Shown: positions 1-5,756 of the stretch, in pieces
Position numbering within the stretch: the stretch's first letter is position 1
Layout: each line of letters starts with the position of its first letter
Assembly (NCBI GenBank): GCA_038207585.1
Contig: JBBQZP010000058.1
Span: 1 to 11,085 of the forward strand
Direction: 5' to 3'
From: JBBQZP01 sp038207585
GTDB taxonomy: Bacteria > Pseudomonadota > Alphaproteobacteria > Rhodobacterales > Rhodobacteraceae
DNA: 11,085 nt
The notes under the pieces: model-generated
Seen by the model: only the letters and a program-made list of their open reading frames with translations
Databases searched by the model: none
Told to the model about the DNA's origin: nothing
Made by a program: the position numbers and the translations under genes

Positions 1-55
1 CGATTATTATGATCTGACCGATGGTTTGCCGCAGTTTGCGGGTTCGGACGGCTGA
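1..55 (+). CDS. C-terminal end of an unidentified protein (partial)
   Basis: From base 2 the frame reads 17 codons (DYYDLTDGLPQFAGSDG) and ends at TGA 53-55. The stop lies one base before the stop codon of the leftward gene that follows, so the two genes would be tail to tail, which is the usual packing here. The acidic, aromatic tail is too short to assign to a family. The reading rests only on the open frame and its neat convergent end. Confidence 0.5.
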   Translation, partial: DYYDLTDGLPQFAGSDG

Positions 56-56
56 T

Positions 57-482
57 CTACAGATGGCGGCTGGGCACGAAGGCGTAACCATCGGCGCTTA
101 AGATCACCGCCTCGCGCAGCCCGTGCCCGGCCTTGTCGGCGGGGGCTTGCAGGATGGTAGCATCGGGCCATTGGGCGGCTTTGGCGCAGGCCGCGTCGGG
201 GTCGGTGTCGTGCAGGCGGATCTCGATGCCCGCACCCCGCGCGCCCGCCTCGGGCAAAAGGCCGGGCAGCGGGTGGCTGGCATAGGTTGCATCGTGGTGC
301 AGTTGCAGGACTTGACCTGCATAACGCATGATCGCGAAGTCGCGGCTGGTGCGGTGGGCCTGCATGCCGAATACATCCGTCAGAAAACTGGCGAGGGCAG
401 GCACATCGCGGGTCAGTAGGTTGATCGTCAGGCCGGCCAGGGATTGGCCAAACTCTTGCGCGGAAACGGTGTTGTAATCCAT
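57..482 (-). CDS. VOC family protein (glyoxalase/bleomycin-resistance fold)
   Basis: 141 residues, the length of a single-chain VOC protein made of two beta-alpha-beta-beta-beta modules. Module 1 starts around residue 17 (GLTINLLTRDVPALASFLTD), the usual first strand and helix, and leads to a strand with LQLHHD near residues 59-64. Module 2 starts near residue 84 (GIEIRLHDTDPDAA) and ends with a strand pair around residues 122-136 (LREAVILSADGYAF). H62 or H63 and the E87 region could be metal ligands, but this is not settled by sequence. VOC proteins include lyases, isomerases, dioxygenases and drug-binding proteins, so the substrate is unknown. The ATG at 482 has the Shine-Dalgarno AAGAGG (complement of 489-494) and a promoter-like pair upstream. 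It is transcribed divergently from the exporter operon at 625. Confidence 0.85.
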   Translation of the reverse strand: MDYNTVSAQEFGQSLAGLTINLLTRDVPALASFLTDVFGMQAHRTSRDFAIMRYAGQVLQLHHDATYASHPLPGLLPEAGARGAGIEIRLHDTDPDAACAKAAQWPDATILQAPADKAGHGLREAVILSADGYAFVPSRHL

Positions 483-500
483 GGCGAACCTCTTGGCGAT

Positions 501-518
501 GGCCGCAGTCTGCGGGCC
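501..518. repeat. Imperfect palindrome over the VOC gene -10 region
   Basis: GGCCGCAG-T-CTGCGGGCC: the arms match except for one extra G on the right. It covers the proposed -10 hexamer (507-512) of the leftward promoter. A dyad in this place could be a repressor operator. No named regulator family is recognised from the motif. Confidence 0.3.
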
Positions 519-535
519 GGGGGGTGGGCTGTCAA
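507..535 (-). promoter_or_regulatory. Sigma-70-type promoter for the VOC gene
   Basis: On the minus strand a perfect -35 TTGACA (complement of 530-535) is followed after exactly 17 bases by CAGACT (complement of 507-512), which matches TATAAT at three of six positions. Transcription would start near 500, leaving a leader of about 18-20 bases that still contains the Shine-Dalgarno. The -35 and spacing are strong, the -10 weak, as often seen in high-GC alphaproteobacteria. Confidence 0.5.
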
Positions 536-545
536 ATCAGAACGG

Positions 546-562
546 GTGATGTGGTGGATCAC
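546..562. promoter_or_regulatory. 17-bp dyad GTGAT-N7-ATCAC between divergent promoters
   Basis: Perfect 5-base arms (546-550 and 558-562) separated by seven bases. It sits between the -35 of the leftward promoter (530-535) and the TTGACG at 569 facing right, where a shared transcription factor could bind. The size fits a helix-turn-helix dimer. It is not an FNR or LexA box. The regulator is unknown. Confidence 0.3.
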
Positions 563-568
563 GCGGCC

Positions 569-597
569 TTGACGCATGCTGGCCGACCCCCGAAGGA
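569..597 (+). promoter_or_regulatory. Possible promoter of the exporter operon
   Basis: CTTGACG at 568-574 resembles the alphaproteobacterial -35 (CTTGAC). The -10 position 17 bases on reads GAAGGA, a poor match, so only the -35 half is convincing. The position, about 30 bases before the start codon at 625, is suitable. Confidence 0.3.
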
Positions 598-624
598 TGC
601 CTAAGGCTTTTCAGGGATGCGCCG

Positions 625-1248
625 ATGCTTGATGTGATCCAGTCTTTTCCCGCTCAGGTGCTGCTTGCCTTTGTGCTGGCGGGGTTGGTGCTGAACCTGA
701 CACCGGGTGCCGATGTGCTGTTCGCGGTGGCAAGCGGGCTTTCGGGCGGCCCTGCGGTGGGGGCGGCTGCGGGGGTTGGCGTGGCGCTGGGCGGGCTTTG
801 GCATATGGGCCTGGCTGCGGCCGGGATTGCGGCGCTGATTGCCGCACATCCGCAGGCTTTGGCGGTTCTGAAATGGGGCGGGGCGGCGTATCTTTTGTAC
901 CTAGGGTGGAGTTGCTGGCGCGCGCCATTGCGGTCTGATGCTGCGAAGGGCGCTGTGACGCCGCGCCGCGCGCTGATCCGGGGGTTTGTGACCAATGCGC
1001 TGAACCCCAAGGTCGCTTTGTTCGTGCTGGCCTTCCTGCCGCAATTCACCGATCCGGCGCGCGGCCCGGTCTGGATGCAGATTGTGGCGCTGGGGCTGAT
1101 CTTTACCGCCACGGGCACGCTGGTCACGGTTGGCTATGGCGTCTTGGCAGGCTATGGCGGGCGGGCACTGGGCGCGCGGATGGGCGTGTTGAACCGGGTG
1201 GCGGGGGTGGTCTTTGTGGGCCTGGCCGCGCGGATTGTGATGGAGTAG
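625..1248 (+). CDS. LysE/RhtB family amino-acid exporter
   Basis: 207-residue inner-membrane protein with the size and segment pattern of the LysE/RhtB translocators, which export amino acids such as lysine, homoserine, threonine or leucine by proton exchange. Hydrophobic segments lie at about residues 10-25, 40-72, 80-97, 115-140, 147-175 and 190-205. Family marks are NLTPGAD (residues 24-30) after the first segment and the GFVTNALNPKVALFVLAFLPQF block (120-141), with the conserved NPK. The ATG at 625 has AGGG at 613-616 and gives the normal N-terminus; an ATG at 617 is out of frame. It is the first gene of a tight operon and is followed three bases later by the methyltransferase. The substrate cannot be read from sequence, but the neighbour suggests a sulfur or aspartate-family amino acid. 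Confidence 0.9.
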   Translation: MLDVIQSFPAQVLLAFVLAGLVLNLTPGADVLFAVASGLSGGPAVGAAAGVGVALGGLWHMGLAAAGIAALIAAHPQALAVLKWGGAAYLLYLGWSCWRAPLRSDAAKGAVTPRRALIRGFVTNALNPKVALFVLAFLPQFTDPARGPVWMQIVALGLIFTATGTLVTVGYGVLAGYGGRALGARMGVLNRVAGVVFVGLAARIVME

Positions 1249-1251
1249 GCA

Positions 1252-2148
1252 ATGGCGGCAATAACCCTTCTGGACGGCGGCATGGGGCAGGAACTTGTGG
1301 CGCGGTCGGGCAACGCAAGCTCGCCCTTGTGGGCCACGCAGGTGATGATGGATCATCCCGGCATGGTGGGCGCCGTGCACGCCGATTACTTTGCGGCCGG
1401 CGCGACGATTGCCACCACGAACACCTATGCCATTCACCATGACCGGCTTTTGAAACAGGGGATGGATCATCTGTTCCATGACCTGCACCGCAACGCTTTG
1501 GCCGAGGCGCACGCCGCGCGCAAGGCACACGGGTCGGGGCGGATTGCGGGGGCGATGGGGCCACTGGTCGCGAGCTACCGCGCCGATGTGGCCGAACCGG
1601 TGGATGTGGCCGCGCCGAAGTTTGCCGAAGTGGCCGCCCTGCTTGGCCCGCATGTGGATTTTCTGCTGATTGAGACTGCGGCATCGGTGATGCAGGCCGA
1701 AGGCGCGCTGAAGGGTGCTGCCGCCGGGGGCAAGCCGGTCTGGCTTTCAATCACGGTTGATGACGGCGACGGCGCAAAACTGCGGTCGGGCGAGCCTGTA
1801 TCGGCACTGGCCCAGGTGATTGCAGCCTTTGCGCCCGAGGCGGTTCTGGTGAACTGTTCCGTCCCCGAGGCCATGGCGGCGGCGCTGGCCGAGGTTGCGT
1901 GCTTTGGTCGCCCGTTCGGGGCCTATGCCAATGGATTTACGCATATTTCCGGCGATTTCCTGAAAGACGCGCCGACGGTTGACGCGCTGACCCACCGCCA
2001 TGATCTTACCCCTGAAACCTATGCTGCGCTGGCGCTGGGATGGGTCGGGCAGGGGGCCACCATCGTGGGTGGCTGCTGCGAGGTTGGCCCTGCCCATATC
2101 CGCGCGCTGGCGGACGCTCTGCGTGTGGCGGGGCACGAGATCGTCTAG
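1252..2148 (+). CDS. Homocysteine S-methyltransferase family protein
   Basis: 298 residues, similar to E. coli MmuM (about 310), forming a single TIM barrel that transfers a methyl group (from S-methylmethionine, betaine or a related donor) to homocysteine, giving methionine in the cytoplasm. The barrel opens with LLDGGMGQEL (residues 6-15). The zinc ligands are visible: C202 in VNCSVPEA, and the pair C275-C276 in VGGCCEVGPAHI near the C-terminus. ETAAS at 141-145 is the usual mid-barrel motif. The start at 1252 uses GGAG at 1242-1245, overlapping the end of the exporter gene, so translation is probably coupled. The methyl donor is not clear and other thiol/selenol methyltransferases share the fold, so I give no symbol; mmuM is the closest named relative. 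Confidence 0.88.
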   Translation: MAAITLLDGGMGQELVARSGNASSPLWATQVMMDHPGMVGAVHADYFAAGATIATTNTYAIHHDRLLKQGMDHLFHDLHRNALAEAHAARKAHGSGRIAGAMGPLVASYRADVAEPVDVAAPKFAEVAALLGPHVDFLLIETAASVMQAEGALKGAAAGGKPVWLSITVDDGDGAKLRSGEPVSALAQVIAAFAPEAVLVNCSVPEAMAAALAEVACFGRPFGAYANGFTHISGDFLKDAPTVDALTHRHDLTPETYAALALGWVGQGATIVGGCCEVGPAHIRALADALRVAGHEIV

Positions 2149-2796
2149 TTGGACTATGTTTACGCCCCCCCCGATGTGCCACTGGATATCCTGCACGAGG
2201 ATGCGCAGGTGCTGCTGGTCAACAAGCCCGCAGGTCTGCTGACCGTTCCGGGCAAGGGCGAGGATAAGGCCGATTGTCTGATCGCGCGGTTGCAGGTGGC
2301 GTTTCCCGACGTGCTTCTGGTGCACCGGCTGGATACCGACACCTCGGGCGTCATGGTCTTTGCGATGACCAAGGCGGCGCAAGGGGCGCTGGGCCAGCAA
2401 TTCGAGAAGCGGCAGACGAAGAAAGTCTATGTCGCGCGACTGGCAGGTCTGCTTGCGCCGCGTGAAGGCCGGGTTGACCTGCCGCTGACCGTCGATTGGC
2501 CCAACCGCCCGCGCCAGCATGTGAACCATGAGACGGGCCGCCCGGCGCAGACCGACTGGCAGGTGGTGAAATACGGCCTGGATGAGACCCGCGTGCGGCT
2601 GATTCCGCTGACCGGGCGCAGCCATCAGTTGCGGGTGCATATGGCGGAACTGGGTCATCCGATCCTTGGCGATCCGCTGTATGCCACCGGGGCCGCAACC
2701 CAGCATCCGCGCCTGATGTTGCACGCCGAAAGCCTGCGCATCCGCCACCCGGAAAGCGGCAAAAGCCTGACATTCCGCGTTCCGGTCCCTTTTTAG
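2149..2796 (+). CDS. rluA: RluA: dual 23S rRNA (U746) / tRNA (U32) pseudouridine synthase
   Basis: 215 residues, near E. coli RluA (219) and lacking the N-terminal S4 domain of RluC/RluD. It converts uridine to pseudouridine in 23S rRNA and some tRNAs. The catalytic motif HRLDTDTSG is at residues 59-67, with D62 the nucleophile. Other RluA hallmarks are VNKPAGLLTVPG (24-35), LPLTVDWPNRP (111-121), GRPAQTDWQVV (130-140), TGRSHQLRVHMAELGHPILG (155-174) and LMLHAE (189-194). The start is TTG at 2149, directly after the TAG of the preceding gene and in the same frame. The N-terminal DYVYAPP matches the E. coli N-terminus in position, so TTG is preferred to the GTG at 2176, which would cut into the fold. 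The Shine-Dalgarno is weak, which suggests dependence on termination/reinitiation from the methyltransferase gene. Confidence 0.93.
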   Translation: MDYVYAPPDVPLDILHEDAQVLLVNKPAGLLTVPGKGEDKADCLIARLQVAFPDVLLVHRLDTDTSGVMVFAMTKAAQGALGQQFEKRQTKKVYVARLAGLLAPREGRVDLPLTVDWPNRPRQHVNHETGRPAQTDWQVVKYGLDETRVRLIPLTGRSHQLRVHMAELGHPILGDPLYATGAATQHPRLMLHAESLRIRHPESGKSLTFRVPVPF

Positions 2797-2807
2797 CACC
2801 GCTAAAA
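2791..2807. repeat. Inverted repeat at the rluA stop codon
   Basis: TTTTAGC-ACC-GCTAAAA: perfect 7-base arms with a 3-base loop, containing the rluA TAG at 2794-2796. It is AT-rich for this genome. It may help end transcription or protect the mRNA end, but no U-tract follows, so it is not a standard terminator. Confidence 0.4.
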
Positions 2808-2810
2808 GAG

Positions 2811-2856
2811 CCACCAATTGCCGACAATCCGCCATTTTGCGGACAAGACTTGGTGG
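2811..2856. repeat. Nested dyads upstream of the small exported-protein gene
   Basis: An outer pair CCACCAA (2811-2817) / TTGGTGG (2850-2856) encloses an inner pair TCCGC (2828-2832) / GCGGA (2839-2843) around CATTTT. Both are perfect. It lies in the 113-base gap after rluA and could be a terminator stem without a U-run or an operator for the gene at 2910. A promoter-like TTGCGG (2837-2842) with GTTACA 17 bases later (2860-2865) overlaps it. Confidence 0.35.
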
Positions 2857-2872
2857 TTTGTTACAACAATGA

Positions 2873-2893
2873 CGGGCCTTTCCTTCGGGCCCG
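2873..2893 (+). repeat. Leader hairpin before the gene at 2910
   Basis: CGGGCC (2873-2878) and GGCCCG (2888-2893) pair around a 9-base loop TTTCCTTCG. The stem ends five bases before the Shine-Dalgarno GGGAGA (2899-2904) of the next gene, so it is placed to affect ribosome access or mRNA stability. It is not followed by a T-run and so is not a terminator. Confidence 0.4.
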
Positions 2894-2909
2894 ATTGCGG
2901 GAGACAGAC

Positions 2910-3350
2910 ATGCGCTTTCTTTTTGGAATAGCCTTTGGACTGATGCTCTGCCTGTGTGGTGTGGCGGGAGTTTCCCGCCTTTCCCCCATGGTCGACCGTT
3001 CGCAACAAATGGAATCGCTGGGCGCGCTGCAATCGGAATTCACACATATCGCTGATCTGTCGTCGCAGGGCGGCGATGCGGTCTTGGCGGACAACGACGA
3101 ACAGGGCGGGTTCGGGTCCAGCTTCTGGGCGCGGTGGCATAGCGGTGATGGGGTTGAGCCGGGCCGTGGCGAACGTGCCGGGGTTTCGGTGATATCCATT
3201 ACCGACAAGGCACCGGAAAAGGGCTGGTCGCCGATGGCATCGGTGGTGTCGGTCGGCGAACGGCTGTCGCACGCCACGGGGCCGGCAAAGCACTTCAAAC
3301 CGGCCGGCTGGGTGAACAAGGAACTCGGGTTCCGCGCGTCGTCGCGGTGA
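2910..3350 (+). CDS. Small exported or membrane-anchored protein of unknown function
   Basis: 146 residues. The N-terminus is a signal sequence or anchor: MR then a hydrophobic stretch (residues 3-21) ending in VAGVS, where signal peptidase I could cut. C14 and C16 sit inside the hydrophobic core and do not make a good lipobox. The rest is polar, Gly/Ser-rich and predicted periplasmic, with ISITDKAPEKGWSPMASVV near 95-113 and a conserved-looking end HFKPAGWVNKELGF (128-141). No catalytic motif is visible. The ATG at 2910 is chosen over upstream alternatives because GGGAGA at 2899-2904 is well spaced and it gives a clean signal sequence. The gene is monocistronic and converges on the flavoprotein gene. 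I do not recognise a family. Confidence 0.65.
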   Translation: MRFLFGIAFGLMLCLCGVAGVSRLSPMVDRSQQMESLGALQSEFTHIADLSSQGGDAVLADNDEQGGFGSSFWARWHSGDGVEPGRGERAGVSVISITDKAPEKGWSPMASVVSVGERLSHATGPAKHFKPAGWVNKELGFRASSR

Positions 3351-3351
3351 T

Positions 3352-3382
3352 TGCAGGGCGTGTTTGTGTCGGCCGGCCTGCA
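3352..3382. repeat. Hairpin in the gap between convergent genes
   Basis: TGCAGG (3352-3357) pairs with CCTGCA (3377-3382) across 19 bases; the loop ends in the palindrome GGCCGGCC (3371-3378). It lies between the stops at 3350 and 3412 and might serve as a bidirectional transcript end. There is no T-run on either strand, so support is weak. Confidence 0.25.
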
Positions 3383-3411
3383 GGATGGTTCTAACCGCTG
3401 TTGATCGGGGC

Positions 3412-5388
3412 TCAGAGTGTCAACGCCAGCTTTCGCCCCTCATAAAACGCATAGGCCGCAAGGCGGGGGGCTGCGCAATCGCCGATACGGTGGGTAGTTT
3501 TTCCGGGGAAGGTTTCGGGAAAGGGATCAAAGGCCACGTTCGTGGTGGCCATCACCAAAGCCGAGGCGGGCAGGGTCTGCTCTGCCCCCGTCAGCAAGCT
3601 GCGGATCGTCACGCCATTGCCATGCCAGCGCGCGATGCAATGTTCGGTAAAGGTCTGCGCGCCCGCCTGCGCCAGACGTTGGCGCAACGGTCCGTCGGCG
3701 GCGGTGCGGGTCAACTCCTTGCCCACAAAGGCTTCGGGCGTCACGACGATCACCTGCTTGCCCTGTTCGGCCAGATACCAGGCGGTGCCGGCCCCGCGCC
3801 AGTTGCTGCCCTCATCATAAACCACGACCGTATCGCCGAGCCGAGCCTCGCGCCGCAAAACATCTTCGGGCGACCACACGCCCCCCACCTCGCGCCCCGG
3901 AAGGGTGGGTTCGGACGGCAGCCAACGTTGGCGACCCGACTCGTCGGGCAGCGATCCGGTGGCGATGATGACAGTAACTGCGGGATGGGCGGCGATGTCG
4001 GCGTCATCCAAATAGGTGTTCAGCCGCAGGGCGACGCCCAGTTTCGCAAGCTGGGTTTCATACCACCCCATCAGGTCCAGTATCTGCGCGCGGCGCGGTT
4101 GCAGACCCGCAAGGCGGAATTGCCCGCCCAGATGCCCCGAGGCCTCCACCAGTTCAACCCGGTGCCCGCGTTCAGCGGCCACGCGCGCGGCCTCCAGCCC
4201 CGCCGGGCCTGCGCCCACGACAAGGACGGACTGCGCGGTGATGGCAGGGGTGAACCGGTCGCCGCCCCATTCAAACTCGCGCCCGGCCGAAGGGTTGATC
4301 AGGCAGGAAATCCAGTAATCGCGTGACCGCCGCCCCCAGCACATCTGGTTGCACGAAATGCACGACCGTATGTCATCCGCCCGCCCTTCGGTGGTTTTGC
4401 GCGCCAGATGCGGATCAGCGATCTGGCCGCGCACGATCGACACAAGATCGGCCTGACCCGACGCGATGATGGACTCCGCGTTATCCGGCGTGCGGATATG
4501 CGCTTCGGACGTGATGGCCGCATGTTTGACGATGGCTTTGAGTTGTTCGGTCAGTGGCGTGGTCAGCTTTTCGGCGTGGGTGAAGGGCGGGATGATGCCG
4601 GTAAAATCAAGGTAGCTGCCATAGCCGCAGGTGACGTAATCAACATGGCCGGTGGCATCATGCAGCGCCACAATCTCGCACAAGGCCTCGGCGTCCAGCG
4701 TCACTGAATAGGCGGTGGAATAGCTGATCGCGAGGCCGATGATGAAATCCTCACCACACGCCCGGCGGATGCGTTCGATCAGAGTGCGCGAAAACCGGGT
4801 GCGGTTGTGCAGGCTGCCGCCCCATTGATCGGTGCGGGTGTTGGACCAAGGCGTCCAGAACTGATCCAGAAGCGAGTGATAGGCGGCCCAGACCTCCACC
4901 CCCTGAAAGCCCGCCTTTTGGCACCGGATCGCGGCGGCAACATGGGCGCCGAGCAGCTCTTCAATCTCGCTTTCGGTCATCGCGTGCGAGCCGTCACTGT
5001 CATGATAGCTTGGCCCGCCCGAGGGCGACCAGTGTGGCGCGAAGCTGAGGTCGGAATCGCCATGCGCGCCGATGTGGTAAAGCTGTTGCAGAATGACGGC
5101 GCCCGCGTCTTTCACCGGGTCCGTGACGGCGCGGAAATGCGGGATCACGGCATCGGTTCCATGCAGGAAATTGCCGCGCGTCAGCACGCCTGTTCGGTGC
5201 ACCGGCATCGGTTCGGCGACGATCATCGCGGCCCCGCCCAAGGCACGCTCCAGCAGATAGCCGCCATAGCGGGGGCCGGGCAGGCCCTGATCGGCCATGT
5301 TGGCGGTGTGTGCGCCGAACACGATCCGGTTGCGCAGGGCTTGGCCGCGCAATTGAAGGGGCTGCATCAGGCGGGGGTGGCGGGTCAT
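3412..5388 (-). CDS. Old-yellow-enzyme family iron-sulfur flavoprotein (FadH / trimethylamine dehydrogenase architecture)
   Basis: 658 residues from the chosen start. Domain 1 (about 1-340) is the FMN-binding TIM barrel, with RNRIVFGAHTANMA (19-32), QQLYHIGAHGD (101-111) and WGGSLHNRTRF (189-199). A 4Fe-4S motif C-x2-C-x3-C-x11-C follows at C343, C346, C350 and C362, spaced as in E. coli FadH. Domain 2 is an FAD/NAD(P)-binding unit: VVGAGPAGLEAA (390-401), ATGS (476-479) and GDCAAPR (636-642). Such enzymes pass electrons from a reduced substrate through FMN and Fe-S, or reduce enoyl substrates with NADPH. The active-site stretch reads VEVWAAYHS (164-172), lacking the residues known in FadH or trimethylamine dehydrogenase, so the substrate is open; N-methyl amine or betaine demethylation is one possibility. 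ATG 5388 is preferred to ATG 5415 because GAGG lies nine bases upstream and the protein then begins where relatives do. Confidence 0.88.
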   Translation of the reverse strand: MTRHPRLMQPLQLRGQALRNRIVFGAHTANMADQGLPGPRYGGYLLERALGGAAMIVAEPMPVHRTGVLTRGNFLHGTDAVIPHFRAVTDPVKDAGAVILQQLYHIGAHGDSDLSFAPHWSPSGGPSYHDSDGSHAMTESEIEELLGAHVAAAIRCQKAGFQGVEVWAAYHSLLDQFWTPWSNTRTDQWGGSLHNRTRFSRTLIERIRRACGEDFIIGLAISYSTAYSVTLDAEALCEIVALHDATGHVDYVTCGYGSYLDFTGIIPPFTHAEKLTTPLTEQLKAIVKHAAITSEAHIRTPDNAESIIASGQADLVSIVRGQIADPHLARKTTEGRADDIRSCISCNQMCWGRRSRDYWISCLINPSAGREFEWGGDRFTPAITAQSVLVVGAGPAGLEAARVAAERGHRVELVEASGHLGGQFRLAGLQPRRAQILDLMGWYETQLAKLGVALRLNTYLDDADIAAHPAVTVIIATGSLPDESGRQRWLPSEPTLPGREVGGVWSPEDVLRREARLGDTVVVYDEGSNWRGAGTAWYLAEQGKQVIVVTPEAFVGKELTRTAADGPLRQRLAQAGAQTFTEHCIARWHGNGVTIRSLLTGAEQTLPASALVMATTNVAFDPFPETFPGKTTHRIGDCAAPRLAAYAFYEGRKLALTL

Positions 5389-5452
5389 GGGGGGCCTCGG
5401 CTGGGTATGGCGCATGCTAGGGCGTGGCGGGGTTCTGGCGATAGGCGTGCGG

Positions 5453-5478
5453 CGACATCCGGGCGGGGTGGGATGTCG
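5453..5478. promoter_or_regulatory. Perfect 8-bp dyad upstream of the flavoprotein gene
   Basis: CGACATCC (5453-5460) and GGATGTCG (5471-5478) are exact reverse complements around a 10-base GC-rich centre. The dyad ends 65 bases upstream of the flavoprotein start codon at 5388, so it could be an operator or an mRNA leader stem. No T-run follows on either strand, which argues against an intrinsic terminator. Confidence 0.45.
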
Positions 5479-5515
5479 GAAATGGGTGATCAGACTCGGC
5501 GGCGGGGCATGTTGA

Positions 5516-5562
5516 GGGGGCGGAGCCTTCGGCGAGGATATTTATGTCAAAATGAAAGCGGG
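5516..5562. repeat. Candidate Rhodobacterales dispersed intergenic repeat
   Basis: A GC-rich half with GGAGCCTTCGGCGAGG (5523-5538) runs into ATATTTATGTC and AAAATGAAAG (5539-5558), an abrupt AT-rich block in GC-rich surroundings. From memory, closely similar strings (CCGGCGGGGATATTT ... CAAGATGAAAG) recur between genes in Rhodobacterales genomes. Only one copy lies in this window, so repetition cannot be shown here. Read on the minus strand it contains TTGACA, so it might also act as a promoter element. Confidence 0.35.
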
Positions 5563-5687
5563 GAGTGATGCGTAAGGGACGCAGGGGGCGGGGAACCGGG
5601 GCGCCGCCTTTATCCGTGCTTGTTCGAATCGACTTTGGCGTGTAGCGCCGTGGCATCTGAAAAAGTGCTGCGAGCAGGAGGCGGGAC

Positions 5688-5756
5688 ATGATGACATGGC
5701 ATATGACCGACCCGATCCGCGGGTGCTATCGTCGCGGTCATTTTTCGCGCGCCTGA
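5688..5756 (+). CDS. Possible 22-residue leader peptide or small protein
   Basis: A consensus Shine-Dalgarno AGGAGG (5676-5681) lies six bases before ATG 5688, the best ribosome site in the window. The frame has 22 codons and ends at TGA 5754-5756. The peptide starts MMTWHMTDPIRGCYRRGHFS and is basic, with one Trp, one Cys and no membrane segment. Its codons 6-19 overlap a hairpin with a T-run, so translating ribosomes would disrupt that structure. This could be a regulatory leader for the gene at 5873, an independent small protein, or chance. I recognise no homologue. Confidence 0.35.
   Translation: MMTWHMTDPIRGCYRRGHFSRA
5703..5745 (+). terminator. Terminator-like hairpin inside the small ORF
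   Basis: Outer arms ATGACCG (5703-5709) and CGGTCAT (5735-5741) are perfect and followed by T's through 5745. An inner stem ACCCG (5710-5714) / CGGGT (5720-5724) stacks on the outer one. A competing stem pairs GA-CCGCG (5714-5721, one bulged T) with CGCGGTC (5733-5739). Two exclusive folds plus a U-run are what an attenuator would show, but the ORF stop is downstream of the T-run, unlike classic attenuators. Confidence 0.4.

Noticed and set aside
3364..4326. 320-residue rightward open frame opposite the flavoprotein
   Set aside because: Low-complexity basic composition, no motif, and fully antisense to the Fe-S/FAD half of a clear gene.
5620..5640. GTTCGAATC resembling a tRNA T-loop, hence a tRNA or attachment-site remnant
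   Set aside because: The flanks do not pair as a T-stem (GCTTG against CGACT), and no acceptor, D or anticodon arm is present.
5417..5689. 90-residue leftward frame in the intergenic region
   Set aside because: It runs across the perfect dyad and the candidate repeat, has no Shine-Dalgarno, and its Pro/Arg-rich content looks non-coding.
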